A stretch of 64,000 nt of DNA. Origin: Metaphire vulgaris (lineage: Eukaryota > Annelida > Clitellata > Crassiclitellata > Megascolecidae). The notes under the pieces were generated by a model that made no database searches, was not told the DNA's origin, and saw only the letters and a program-made list of their open reading frames with translations. Location of the stretch: contig CM030865.1 in NCBI GenBank assembly GCA_018105865.1, positions 10,343,613 to 10,407,612 on the forward strand. Reading direction: 5' to 3'. Shown here in pieces: positions 20,442 to 30,954 of this stretch (position 1 is the first letter of the stretch; each line of letters opens with the position of its first letter). Made by a program: the position numbers and the translations under genes.

Positions 20442-21279
20442 ACTGTAGCAGATATACAGGCCACAAATAAATGGTATGGAATGTCGCAATAGGTTGTCGA
20501 CAAGGCTGTTGATGCGTGACGCAAACACTTCTGTTTGTTTATCGGCTGAAGGCAGGCACTTTGAATATACCTTATAACATTATTACATTATTGCTACCTA
20601 AAACATTGCGTTTTTAAAAATTTTATTGGCTGTTGTGTGTGTGTGTGTAAGCATTTGCCACTTACACTATGGTAACTGCTGCCAAATGTATACCATGCAA
20701 ATGCATAATTATGCATTGCGCATATTCCTTACAATACAGTTATTACAGATAATACAATGTCATTTGTTGAGCATTCTGTATGGTTTATACTGTTTTTACT
20801 GGTATATACTGTTTTAGGCAATAAACTGAGCATTTTCAGATCTAGGCTTAGAACATATATCTTCCGATTAGCATTTCCTCCATAGTCTGTATTGGTGTTT
20901 CCCTCTGACTGATCTCTGGAATGACCCGGTCTTTTGCGGATGGATTTGAAGTACCATCGATTGATACCCTTGAGTATTAGAAATGATGCTATAGAAGTGC
21001 ATAATTATTTTATTATTTATTTATTTAGGCAAAGGTGTTGTGAATTCCAACAACGACATCACTGCCGAGTTTTATAAAGCGTCGTCTAAAGTTTGACAAA
21101 GTTGTTGCTAAAATAAAAATTGTTTGACTTTTGTATGGCTCACAGTGTAGTATTGTAACATAAGTCTAATAACAGAGAATGATGCCGTAACAAGAAAAAT
21201 GAGCAGTATAGAAGAGAGACAGAATTGGAGGAAATTGACTGCCAACCCTCTGATAAGTAAGCAAGTAAGTAAGTAAGTA

Positions 21280-21755
21280 AAATCTCGTGGATTTCTATAG
21301 CGCCTTGGAAAGCAGCACAAAAGGAAGACACACCGAGAAGTATGCCGTAAGAGTCTGTAGTTGTTCATTCCACATTCGTTTTTTTGTAATGTAATGTAGC
21401 ATTTGTAAAGCGCCTCTTAGATTTCTACTCAGAGGCGCTCCTGGCATTGGAGTCACATGATAAAGTAGTGAGACTTTAGCTTTTGCATTGAACAGAGGGA
21501 GGAGGTGAGAAGTGAAGCCCGAATGGAAGGGGTCAAGGCATTCCAGAGTGAGGGTCCAGTCACTGCAAATGCTCGACGCTGAGTAAGAGCAGTGCGTGAT
21601 CTGGGGGCATAAGCATTCTTCCGATCAGTGGAGCGGAGCAGGCGATGTGCAGTGGAAGAGGGTGATTTGAAAAGCTCAGCGAGTGAAGGCCGGGTCGACC
21701 CTACGGCTCCAGCGGGTCTAGATCCCGTTCCGTGCCTCCCCCCCCCAAATACCAA
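21280..21755 (-). pseudogene. CR1-like LINE C-terminal fragment, antisense in BPI-like intron 1
   Basis: The minus frame 21755-21453 reads RSTDRKNAYAPRSRTALTQR, RAFAVTGPSLWNALTPSIRA and ends SSLCSMQKLKSHYF, the typical CR1/L2 C-terminus (PR+R...G.RSF...GP.LWN.LP..IR...S...FK..LK). Its tail (21391-21452) reads GGAGCGCCTCTGAG, then AGAGGCGCTTTACAAATGCT, then ACATTACATTAC. A second tail-like GCGCTATAGAAAT stretch (about 21280-21310) with a TTAC run lies just beyond. Confidence 0.75.
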
Positions 21756-21865
21756 CTTACCGCGTCATTATTTTCTTTATTGTCGACCCTCTTGTTTGAT
21801 ATGATAAGATGAAAGTTGAGAAGTTTCCACTAAGACTGTTTGTTCATTCTGATCGATGTTTTTAG

Positions 21866-22417
21866 GTCACCGGCTTCAGGAAACCCAGTAGCAACGTTGT
21901 TCTCAATGCAGGAAGTGGTCTGACGTGGAATCTGAATAACGCAGGCATCTCCGGAACCGGCGATTGGCATTACGAATACCGAATGATCTTCAGAATTCGC
22001 GATTCGGGCACCTTCGGCGTTTCTGTGTCCGGGGTCAGTCTGAGCGCTTCCGTGTCTCTTGGTCAAGACGACTCGGGTCACCCGACCATCTTCAGCACCG
22101 GCTGCCAGTGCAACATCGCGTCCGTCGATATCCGTTTGGACGGCGGTGCAAGCTGGCTGTACAATCTATTCGTCGGTTTTGTCGAGAGACCGGTCCGGAG
22201 GAGTCTCGAGGAACAGATATGCACGCTTGCCAGAAAAGCAATAGACGAGAATGCCAAAGCCCAACTGGCCACGCTGCCCACTGAGATCGTCATTGAGAAT
22301 GACTGGACTTTCGACTACCGACTCGTTTCGCCTCCTGCTTTTCAGGCAGAGTCTTTGGATTCCTTTCACAAAGGAGAATTCTTCGCAAAGGGCGACACTA
22401 CGGAAGCTCCGTACCAG
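21866..22417 (+). CDS. BPI: LBP/BPI-like protein, coding exon 2
   Basis: Codons 99-282, phase 0 at both ends (acceptor TTTTTAG, donor GTAATT). It continues the N-terminal BPI barrel: ISGTGDWHYEYR and the strand pattern SGTFGVSVSGVSLSASVSLG match the family region VSGKW...F...DLSV.GM.ISA.L. Cys178/Cys180 and Cys217 are placed to form the conserved barrel-stabilising disulfide of the family (CxxHI...QIC in mammals). The exon ends in the proline-rich linker region between the two barrels (SPPAF, then GDTTEAPYQ). One exon here covers what several exons encode in vertebrate LBP/BPI genes. Confidence 0.92.
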
Positions 22418-23626
22418 GTAATTTATTTCCGACGGTCATCTGATGACATTTATGTGGCCAGGGTTGAAGTTGAGGCGAACACTGAGGAAGTTCCAATGTA
22501 GACAAATTCATTGCAAGTATAGTATAAGACTATAGTGTAAGATAATATATTCAGTCTACGTATTGATCAATGCCTTTTATAAAAGAAACTCCGGGGAGTG
22601 AATGAAAGAAGAGTAAAAAAACTGGAAAATTTTCTGAAAGTTTGATAACGTCTGATCAATTACCAAAGCTCAAGGTCTTTCTACAAAATGTCCACAAGAA
22701 AATGTACAGCTATGGCTATTTTTAGTATATTGCAAATAATGACCAATGTATAAGGTGCCTATGCTTGCTGCGCGATAGTATTTTTTCAGGGTTCGGAATT
22801 TGTTATTTCCAGCCTAAAACGCCTAGGCACGAGAAATCATCTTGACAAGAGACGTTATGGTTTAGTTTAGCGAACCTGGGTGTGTGATTCTAACTAAACT
22901 CAACCCACTGTCCTACAACAGCCGATCGCCGTAGCACCCACAACCAAAGACGCCGTCTATCCCACTAAAGGGTGGGATAGACGACGCCTCTCCTCTGACC
23001 ATAGACGTGCTTTCACGCTCGCCTGTTCACTTAACTCGAGCCTCGGTCGAGTCGGCCCTACCGTTGAACCGCCGGCAGCGGTGCTTGAGCATTTCTCTAT
23101 CAGAAAGCGCACCTCACCTAACAAGTTGGCACAATCCATGCTTCGCCACAGTTTACTGGCCCTTTATCGTGTTTTATACGTTTATTGGCCAGTTCATATG
23201 TCGATCTAAGCCTGCTATAAAAAGGTCTGCTAATTTTCACACTATCAACTGCTTATATCTCAGCAAATGCAAGACGCCACCTAGCGACTATTCAAGACTT
23301 AAGATATGGCGACGTTTTGGTAATTACTGTGAAGTTATTATGTTGATTGGACCTAAAATTTATTGTAATTAATTAGTAACTTTATTTATTGTCATTTTTG
23401 TAATTTCTCAACATTAGAGTAAGCTTAATGCAAAATTCGACGGTTTTTTGGCCCCAGAGATTTATTCCAAGAAATTCTCTACATTTTAAAGACAATTTCA
23501 TAGAAAATTTTATGTTTTTTAAAAATTTGCATCTTAAGCCACAGTGCAGAATGCTTTGGTTTCGTTATTGCTGTATGCTTGTGAACAATCTAGGCGGCTG
23601 TTTTCCCCACATCCCCAAGTTCTCAG
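22418..23626. other. BPI-like intron 2
   Basis: A 1209-bp intron. It contains a short hairpin at about 22955-22982 (GTCTATCCCA...TGGGATAGAC) and otherwise no feature I recognise. A possible frame at 23007-23372 has no family match. Confidence 0.6.
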
Positions 23627-24259
23627 ATGGTGACTGTCTGGGTTTCCGAATATGTTCTTCATACAGTTGGCTACGTTCTCTATAAACGTGGACTTTTGAT
23701 GCATAATCTGACGAAAAACGAACTCCCAGAGGAACAGAGAGGCGTCTTCAACACTACGTGTACAAATGTAGCGTGTTTTGGATTCCTCGTACCTCGGGCA
23801 GCCGCAGTCTATCCAGGTGCATCTGTGGAAGTGGAAATACTTGCCTCCAGTTACCCGACCGTTTCGCTGTCGACTGACGGTTTCCACGGAAACTTTTCCG
23901 GTCTGATCAACTTCTACGCCAGGCTCGCCAACGGGTCTCTTGCGCCCATGTTCAAAACAAGGCTGTCGGTTACGACATCGTTGACGGCACATCTGAACGG
24001 CACGTATCTTAGAGCGGAAATTGTCGATTTGTCTTCGACGATTGAAGTGACGGAGAGCGAGATTGGACGCATATCCGATCCTCTTCTGAATGCGGCATTC
24101 TTACTGATTTCGAATGTCTTCCTAATCCCAAAGCTGAACGCAATTGGAGCAAAGGGAATTCCGATTCCAAATGTTAATGATGTGCGTTTTACCAGCACGA
24201 GGCTGGAGCTGGCCGACCATTGTGTGCGCATAGCAGCGGATGTTGAGTATTCGCCGTAA
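23627..24259 (+). CDS. BPI: LBP/BPI-like protein, coding exon 3 (C-terminal barrel)
   Basis: Codons 283-492 plus TAA, entered in phase 0 after TTCTCAG. It opens with MVTVWVSEYVLHTVGYVLYK, equivalent to the family signature M+YLGLS+YFFN.A..VY, and ends ADHCVRIAADVEYSP, matching the usual F.L.GADV.Y terminus. The middle has the expected alternating strands (ILASSYPTVSLSTDGFHGNF) and the helix region LLISNVFLIPKLNAIGAKGI. Five N-glycosylation sequons are visible (NLT, NTT, NFS, NGS, NGT). An entire C-terminal domain in one exon is unlike vertebrate orthologues. A piggyBac element begins 13 bp after the stop, so most of the 3' UTR must lie in transposon sequence. Confidence 0.92.
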   Translation: MVTVWVSEYVLHTVGYVLYKRGLLMHNLTKNELPEEQRGVFNTTCTNVACFGFLVPRAAAVYPGASVEVEILASSYPTVSLSTDGFHGNFSGLINFYARLANGSLAPMFKTRLSVTTSLTAHLNGTYLRAEIVDLSSTIEVTESEIGRISDPLLNAAFLLISNVFLIPKLNAIGAKGIPIPNVNDVRFTSTRLELADHCVRIAADVEYSP

Positions 24260-24391
24260 ACATCGAGGTTAACCTTTTTTTGGCAACGTTCCCATATGGG
24301 AACATTGACAAACACTGCAAGAAATTGATGACTTACTCAAATATTTAATTACCACAAAGTAGATTATTTTAAAGAGTTACATGTGAGTGAT

Positions 24392-24397
24392 AATAAA
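24392..24397 (+). terminator. Candidate polyadenylation signal of the BPI-like gene, inside the piggyBac element
   Basis: AATAAA 133 bp after the BPI-like stop codon, the first canonical signal downstream. It lies 120 bp inside the transposon. Confidence 0.4.
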
Positions 24398-24821
24398 GTG
24401 GACAGAAAAGTTAGTAATATTAATTGTAACTGTGTACATTTTTGAAGAATAAGTCTCGAACCATTAGAATTTCTGTCACGTAATTTCATACATTTCGTCA
24501 AAGAGTGTTCCTGAAAGGCCAGGCATGTTTTTAAAGTTGTTTTTTGAGTATTCTTTCAGTTTTGCAATAGCAGTGCTTGATAAACTGATACTCTTTGTTA
24601 CAAGTTTGCATTTTTGCACAAAATGTGCATGTTAACCTTTATGTTCCCATATGGGAACGTTGCCGGATGACTGCATAAATGTGGTTTTACATCACTTGCG
24701 CAGGGATGGACACGTTACGGCATAAGGAGAAAAGCATTCAAGGTTTCCACTACAGGAGAAGCTATAGAGGCTGTCAGCTCAGTTTGCAACCCTGTAGCCA
24801 TTGTGGTACTTCCGCCAGGAT

Positions 24822-25001
24822 CAGTGGCGGCTCCAGGATTTGGCAAGTGGGGGCGTTGGGTTGAAACTTCTATGCACTGGGGCCAGATATTTGTTGTCAG
24901 GTATGTATTAGTAATTATAGGGTCCCAACAGGGGACCACTGGGGGCCAGGCATTCAATAAGGGGGCACGGGCCCCCGGGCCTCCATGTGGAGCCGCCACT
25001 G
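24822..25001. mobile_element. hAT-type miniature element inserted in the piggyBac element
   Basis: 180 bp, ends CAGTGGCGGCTCC and GAGCCGCCACTG. Flanks GCCAGGAT and ACCAGCAG are only weakly alike, so the target duplication has decayed. It interrupts the piggyBac transposase region. Confidence 0.75.
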
Positions 25002-25123
25002 ACCAGCAGATGGAGTTCGAGGAGTTGACAGCGACTTGGAAAATGTTCTGGAAGATCTGAAAAATAAAGGTGCCTTTGAAACAGCCGGAGTACTTGAAAC
25101 AGAAGTAAAAGAAACAGAGAGTA

Positions 25124-25957
25124 GTGAGAGTTAAACAGAAGACCCTCCTGTGCGAAGGAAGAAAAGAGCCAACATTATTGGGCAAAGTGGAGAAAAGCCA
25201 GTATCTTTCACAAAAATCTTTGGAGACATTGTCTGAAAGAGGTGTTCGCGCATCAGGAACTGTGAGACACAACAGAATTGGTGATGCAAAACAACATCTC
25301 GTACCATCAAGCACAATGAAGACAAAGTCTGCCAGATGAAGCTTTGAATACTGTTGCAATAAGAAAGTTTTTGTCACAAAATTACTTGGTAATGCTGTGG
25401 TAAATGTTGCAAGCACCTGTCATACCCATAAGCCTGTCCTCCTGTAAAAACGCCACGTCAAAGGCAGCCCATAAGTTGCTGTCAACACAGCCACATGTAG
25501 AGAGGCGATACAATGAAGGTGTGGAAGGCGTCGACTTTATGTACCGACTGCTTGCAGCCTACAGACCAACCATTCGGGGAAAGAAGTGGTGGTGACCACT
25601 GGTTCTGAATGTAGTCAATGTGTATGTTGTGGCAGCATGGAGATTGCACTGCAGTGTTGCAGGACTGAAGCTTGATCATTTGACCTTTCTTCATGAAATT
25701 GCACTGTGTTTGCTGAAGATGGAACTTGGTGAGCCAAGGTGCCAGGTTGGTGGAGGTCCATGTCCTGGCCTACCGGATAGTTTACGTTTTGATGGAGTTG
25801 GGCATCACAGAATGAGTTGTTCTCAGAGACGTTATGGCATGTATCAAGGAAATACATGTACGAAAAGTGTGCTAAATGTGATCCTCGTCTGCACTGTGAT
25901 AAAGGAACAGTGTGCTTTGAAATTTATCACTCACGTCCTTGATTTACAATCAGTGCG
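25124..25957 (+). pseudogene. piggyBac transposase pseudogene (PGBD-like)
   Basis: Three recognisable pieces in shifting frames. The first, about 25190-25330, reads SLETLSERGVRASGTVRHNR, equivalent to the family's L...G..A.GT+R.NR. The second, about 25480-25595, reads HVERRYNEGVEGVDFMYRLL and YRPTIRGKKWW then a stop; YN..M.GVD..D....YR..IR.KKWW is the piggyBac core containing the last catalytic aspartate. The third, about 25810-25900, carries QRRYGM.QGNT.TK, remnants of the C-terminal cysteine-rich zinc-binding domain. Stops and frameshifts make it non-functional. Confidence 0.8.
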
Positions 25958-26433
25958 TTAGACTGTACACTTGATGCACAATTGCTGAACGTGTTTTAGA
26001 GTAATTTCTGTTCTTTTTATGCAGAAAGTTGCATCTACAGGCTGCCTTAAAATATTACGAGCCATAAGACTTGATTACATGTACAGCGATTGACATCATT
26101 GTTTGATATAATACAATAAATAATGGCATGTTCCCATATGGGAACATTGCACTCATCCGGCAACGTTCCCATATGGGAACATGCCCATATTTGGTCTGAT
26201 AATCAATTATGAACAAATATACTTCAATTACATGCTCAAATGGACACCCATGTCACATAAAAATTGATTGTAAGGTTTTTTGTTTAAAAAAACTTTTGCC
26301 AAAAAAAAGGTTAACAACGTTTGACGATTTTAATCTATTTTCGAAAAACGCTTTTATTTTTTGGCTTTTTATACAACTCTACTTGAAACTTACAATTGTT
26401 TGAAAATACCATAACTACAGAATACCATCTGAG

Positions 26434-26623
26434 CAGTGGCGGCTCTAGGACTTGGCAAGTGGGGGGGGGCGTTGGGGTGGCAACTTCTAATCATGGGGGG
26501 CCAACCATTTGTTGTTTAATGTATGTAGCATTAAGTATAGGGTCCCAACTGGGAGGCCACTGGGGGGCCAGACACTCAATAGAGGGCACGGGCCCCCTGG
26601 TCTCCCCGGTGGAGCCGCCACTG
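26434..26623. mobile_element. hAT-type miniature element (CAGTGGCGGCTC family)
   Basis: 190 bp, flanked by CATCTGAG and CATCTAAG (26426-26433, 26624-26631), a one-base-diverged 8-bp duplication. Confidence 0.85.
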
Positions 26624-27095
26624 CATCTAAGGTCAAATACTATTATTTGCATCTGAATTTCACATCCGCCAAACGGACCTCAAATAAAGATGAGATCGGA
26701 AACTGACACTTCGTGACACTGTGACTGAGTACTGTGTACTTAGTAATTTCTTGTACAGATAGGGTTGCTAACTTTGGATTCCAGAAATTCGGAACAACTT
26801 TCGACGCATGTTGGAGCAAATGGAGAAAATGCAAAGGCTGTATGCTGGTTAATAAGTAGCAAATATTCCACAACATTGTGTTAGAAGTTCAACATAATCT
26901 GTACCACGCCTATAGTTGTTACTTGTCCATTTGAAAAATGTGAAAATCTGCAAGAATCCGAATGGAACATGCATCGATGCAAAAGATGTACAAAATAGAA
27001 ATGCTATTTAGGCATATCCAGTAATCCAAGTTACAAGATTCAAAATTTTAAAACATTCCCAAAGATTCGAATCAGTTATTACTCTCTTTTAAAGA

Positions 27096-27415
27096 CTTGT
27101 AAAGCGCCTTTGACTTTGGCCCTTGCTATGCTACGGGGCTATATAAATTGTCATGAACAATAACAATAAAAAAGATAAAACCTGAACTGGTAAACGCGGA
27201 ACTCTGTACTTCTGTTCAATGCTGCTTGCTTTGAGCAAATATTTTTGTTCCCAGACATAATTTAAGAAATTGCAACAAAATTGATCGAAATTGACTTTCA
27301 CACAGAGTTCCGCGTTTACCAGTTCAGGTTTTATCTTATTGTTATTGTTATTGTTCATGACAATTTATATAGCCCCGTAGCATAGCAAGGTCCAAAGTCA
27401 AAGGCGCTTTACAAG
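27096..27415. repeat. Long inverted repeat built from a LINE 3' tail
   Basis: Left arm 27096-27207 and right arm 27302-27415 are nearly perfect reverse complements (about 112 bp) around a 94-bp loop. The outer part of each arm is the LINE-tail motif TTGTAAAGCGCCTTTGACTT...GGGCTATATAAATTGTCAT; the inner part (ACCTGAACTGG, ACGCGGAACTCTGT) is other sequence, so the inversion copied flanking DNA too. 26630-27095 holds nothing recognised. Confidence 0.9.
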
Positions 27416-27659
27416 AAACATGGCTAGGCCTAACTGCGAACCCGCCCAGGCCTCCTACAGATCGCACGGTCCCTGGGCATCCCCCTTCCACTCCCTCTTG
27501 ACGACCCTGTCTATGACAACAGGGAGGATCAGAGAGATATATTAGCAGGCTGCAGATCTATTGACACAAGATTACAACTACGAATGCTCTTTTCTTGCTT
27601 GTACTTAGGCTGTGTAAACTGCTCTATGAGGCAAACTCGAAGCCAGTTTTCTCAGCGTT

Positions 27660-27870
27660 TTCCCTTTCTGCACTGAGTATAATAAAGAGTAGGGTCGCAG
27701 AGTTTCTGGCGCCCTCCCCCCCCCCGAGAAGTGGCACCTAGGTGAGTAAAATATAGAGTAGGATCGCAGAGTTTCTGACGCCCTCCCCCCCCGAGAAGTG
27801 GCACCTAGGTGAGTAAAATATAGAGTAGGATCGCAGAGTTTCTGGCGCCCTCCCCGAGAAGTGGCACCTG
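27660..27870. repeat. Tandem repeat, three ~65-75-bp units
   Basis: Units run TAGAGTAGG(G/A)TCGCAGAG, then CGCCCTCCCC, then GAGAAGTGGCACCTAGG. The third unit is shortened in its C-run. Confidence 0.85.
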
Positions 27871-27960
27871 GGCCGCCTGCCCTGCGTTCCATGCAATCCC
27901 TAGGCGCGTCCGTGCTAATGTAATCTGAGCTCAAAGGCTATTGAGCCGGAACTCCGTGAC

Positions 27961-28130
27961 GCGACCCAGAACGCGGTAACCGTCTCCATGACAACGATTC
28001 TTTCCGCGCGCGTATGTGTTTGTGACGTCACAGGGCGTCCGGGAATTCGCCTGGCTGCGATGCCAAACGCCTCATAACGGCGGCGGTGGTGGTGGTGTGA
28101 AAAGCCCCAGCGGCAGCACACGGGCAGAGG
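27961..28130 (+). promoter_or_regulatory. CpG-rich candidate promoter with X-box and CRE
   Basis: An island of CpG-dense sequence in an AT-rich region. It contains GTCTCCATGACAAC (27982-27995), which fits the RFX X-box consensus GTHNYYATRRNAAC, and the palindromic CRE TGACGTCA (28023-28030). A splice donor follows at 28272. Judged by motif match only; the transcript is unknown. Confidence 0.45.
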
Positions 28131-28201
28131 AGGAGGAGGAGGAGGAGGAGGAGGAGGAGGAGGAGGAGGAGGAGGAGGAGGAGGAGGAGGAGGAGAAGGT
28201 G

Positions 28202-28271
28202 ATGCTGGCTGGCATCTTTGCCACAGAATTGAATCTTCCAAGAACGTTGGTTCCACTTCGCAGCACAGCAG
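28202..28271 (+). other. Candidate first coding exon of an unidentified transcript
   Basis: After a (AGG)n tract (28129-28196), the first ATG opens a frame of 23 codons (MLAGIFATELNLPRTLVPLR...) ending at a perfect donor CAG|GTAAGC in phase 1. It does not join in frame to the filamin exon at 36865, which needs phase 2. No protein family is recognised. Confidence 0.3.
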
Positions 28272-28671
28272 GTAAGCGATCAATTCCATTCCGCGCCGGG
28301 TTTTTTTTTACCTTTAAGACGATATTTTTTGCTTTTGCTTTCTTTGAGTCGTTGTATCGTTCCGCAAAGACGAAACCTGCGTGACCTTTTGCGGACGAGG
28401 GCGTTCCAAGGACGGGGCTGTGCGTAGACTAAGGTGAGACGGTCACGACCATGAACTAAGAATCGGAGGTCAGGTTTTGGAAGAGAGTCTTCACAGAATG
28501 GAAAGCCTTGCAAATCTTAATAGAAGGATAAATGATTGCTACTATTTTTTCCTCTGCAATTAAATGGTGTTAATTACAAAAAAGACTTACTGTAGTTCCA
28601 ACTGAAAACAACTTTTGAAATCCTCAACTTTGATAGGCTTTGTTGTGAGAAACTTTTTATGATATTTTTTA

Positions 28672-28749
28672 AACCCCTTAACTGGGGATCCCGGATATAT
28701 CCGTCCATTTTACATTGAGTTACAGTTAAATACACGGTTAAGGGGTTAA
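28672..28749. mobile_element. ~80-bp TTAA-ended miniature inverted-repeat element
   Basis: Reads AACCCCTTAACTGGGGATCC, then ATATATCCGTCCATTTTAC, then TTAAATACACGGTTAAGGGG and TTAA. Four more copies: 33742-33820, 33890-33969, 42167-42248 (inverted), 48035-48114. TTAACCCC ends suggest a piggyBac-derived element. Confidence 0.7.
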
Positions 28750-29167
28750 TTAATTAATTAAAATAGTATTTTCGTACGCCATAATAACAGATAAATCTTG
28801 CCCCTTGGTCATCAAGTATTAGACTTGGATCCAGAACTGTGCCATGTCACGTGACAAATGAAATACAGGCGTCTGGTATTCTAGATAATATAATAACATG
28901 GAGGTTTCAATAATATTATTATTGTACAAAATACTGTAGTACCTCGCTAATGCTTTGGATGTCGGCACAAGATCTTCGTGGGGCGAGGTGGGAGGGTTGG
29001 GTTGGGGCGGGGGTACATCTGCCACCGAGGTGAGTTTGCTTAATTGGTGGACTGGGGAATGGCTCAAAGATCTCCGTCAAGATCGGATCTAGGCTTTCAC
29101 TCAGCGAAGACTTGGAGAACTTAACCAATAACGGAATCTGCAGACGAAGTATGAGTTCTCGGCGAAA
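28750..29167. other. Unassigned non-coding stretch
   Basis: No gene, element end or repeat recognised. Confidence 0.5.
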
Positions 29168-29755
29168 TGCACTCACAGTCTGTCTGCCTGTCCGTCTGCC
29201 TGCCTGCCTAAATGCCTGTCTATCTGTCTGTCTGTGTGCCTATCTGTCCGTCCGTCCGTCTTTCTGCTGTCTTGTCTTACTGATTGACTGTGCGACACTG
29301 TCTATCATGCAGACCTATAGGCAGGCAGACTGTCTTTCTGTCTGGCTGCATGTCTTTCTGTCTGTCTGTTTGTGTGTCTATCTGTCCGCCCGTCCGTCTA
29401 TCTGTCTGACTGTCTGTCTGTCTGTCTGTATATCTGTCTATCTGTTCTCTGTCTCTGTCTGTCTGTCTGTTTCTCTGTCTCTGTCTGTATATCTGTCTGT
29501 CTGTCTGTCTGTTTCTCTGTCTCTGTCTGTATATCTGTCTGTCTGTTTCTCTGTCTCTGTCTGTCTGTTTCTCTGTCTCTGTATGTCTGTCTGTCTGTCT
29601 GCTTCTCTGTCTGTGTGTCTGTCTGTTTCTCTGTCTGTTTCTCTGTCTGTGTGTCTGTCTGTATATCTGTCTGTCTGTCTGACTGTCTGTCTGTATATCT
29701 GTCTGTCTGTATATCTGTTCTCTGTCTCTGTCTGTCTGTCTGTCTGTCTGTGTGC
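29168..29755. repeat. (TCTG)n microsatellite, ~590 bp
   Basis: Imperfect TCTG array with TATC and TCTC interruptions and a ~60-bp higher-order periodicity in its second half. Long open frames of alternating Cys, Leu, Ser and Val are artefacts. Confidence 0.95.
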
Positions 29756-30008
29756 GTTCGTTTATTTGTGATGCGCTGTCTAAGTAACATCTGTGCTCGT
29801 CTGCAGAAAGTCACGTAACGACAAAGAACATCTAAGAAAATATTCCGATGACGTATAAGAGGCTGTTCAATCTCGAAGCCTTCACTTCCTTCTTCTCCCT
29901 TTCCTTTTTTCCTTCTCCCCCTTCTCCTCTTTCTCTTTCTCCATCCTTATGTGAATGTCTCCTTCTGACCTTCTCGTCCCAACTCTCGTCTCCTCCTCCT
30001 CCACCTTC

Positions 30009-30629
30009 CAGAGGCGTAGCGCTGGGGGGTAGGGGAGGCATATGCCCCCGGGCGCCGAGGTGGGGGCGCCAAAATTGGGTATTTGGGTAAGTGAAATGCA
30101 TAATAAATAAGAAGAAACATGTGCGACGACCTCTTTTTTGCTCGTCAGTAGGCCTACTGCTATGAAGAGGGGCGCCCGTAAGACTTGAGGGAAGCCGAGA
30201 ACAATGTGATGCCCTATGACCTTTTTTTGCTCGTCACTCGTCAGCAGTGTTGGGGGGCGCCAACGGTAGACTTTGCCTCCGGGCGCCGGCAGAGACACGT
30301 CATTTCACTGTTTTTCATTTTTCAGGGGGGGCGGCAAAACAATTTCGACCTGACAAGTTTGCGAAAAAGTTGACGACCTTTTTTTTGCTCGTCAGCCATT
30401 TTTTACGATTAGTTACTTCAGATTACTCGACATCAAGGATTCCGATTCCTTTAGGGGCTGCTGATGTTTTTTTGCTTTCCAGTGTATTTTTTAACCTATA
30501 TAGCGCCAACCAATCAACAAATTGATATGTAAAAACTAAATAACACAAACATTGGCGAAAAAATTTTTTTCCCTGAATATCAGGGGGCAAATGCCCCCAT
30601 GGGCGCCGGATACCCTCGCGACGCCTCTG
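30009..30629. mobile_element. hAT-type element with CAGAGGCGT ends, 621 bp
   Basis: Ends CAGAGGCGTAGCG and CGCGACGCCTCTG; flanks CCACCTTC and TCACCTTC (30001-30008, 30630-30637) form a one-base-diverged 8-bp duplication. No transposase seen. Confidence 0.75.
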
Positions 30630-30954
30630 TCACCTTCTCCTCCTCCTCCTCCTCGTCCTCTTGTTTGATCCTTCCGTTCTTTCATTTGTCTTCTATTTCT
30701 GTTGACGTTATTCAGCTTTCCTCTCCTTCTTTCCTTTTCTCTTTTGCTTGCTTTATCCATTTATATTCCTGTGTTTGTCTTTCTTCTTCTTCTAGTTTTT
30801 TGTCTTGTTCTTCGCCTTACCTCTGGTTCTTTCTTTCGGCGTCTGTTCGTTTACATTTTCGTTTGACTTTCTTCGAGTAAAAGCATCCTTAGATTTCCAT
30901 TCTGTTTGCTTCGCAGTAATGTTGCTCTGTCATTATTCTCCTGCCTATGTTCCA

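Larger units (their letters stand above)
24273..26310 (+). mobile_element. Decayed piggyBac element
   Basis: The 2038-bp element is bounded by TTAA at 24269-24272 and 26311-26314. The terminal repeats read inward CCTTTTTTTGGCAA on the left and CCTTTTTTTTGGCAA on the right. A 16-bp perfect palindrome GTTCCCATATGGGAAC occurs four times, two near each end (24288-24303, 24643-24658, 26130-26145, 26165-26180); the inner and outer copies are followed in inverted fashion by GTTGCCGGATGA. Such subterminal repeats are plausible transposase-binding sites. It encloses a broken piggyBac-type transposase and a later hAT-type insertion at 24822-25001. Confidence 0.85.

Noticed and set aside
22059..22293. 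Several short frames on both strands
   Set aside because: Shadows of BPI-like exon 2.
23534..23992. 152-codon minus frame
   Set aside because: Antisense shadow of BPI-like exon 3.
29112..29818. 219-residue Cys/Leu/Ser-rich frame
   Set aside because: Pure TCTG microsatellite translation.
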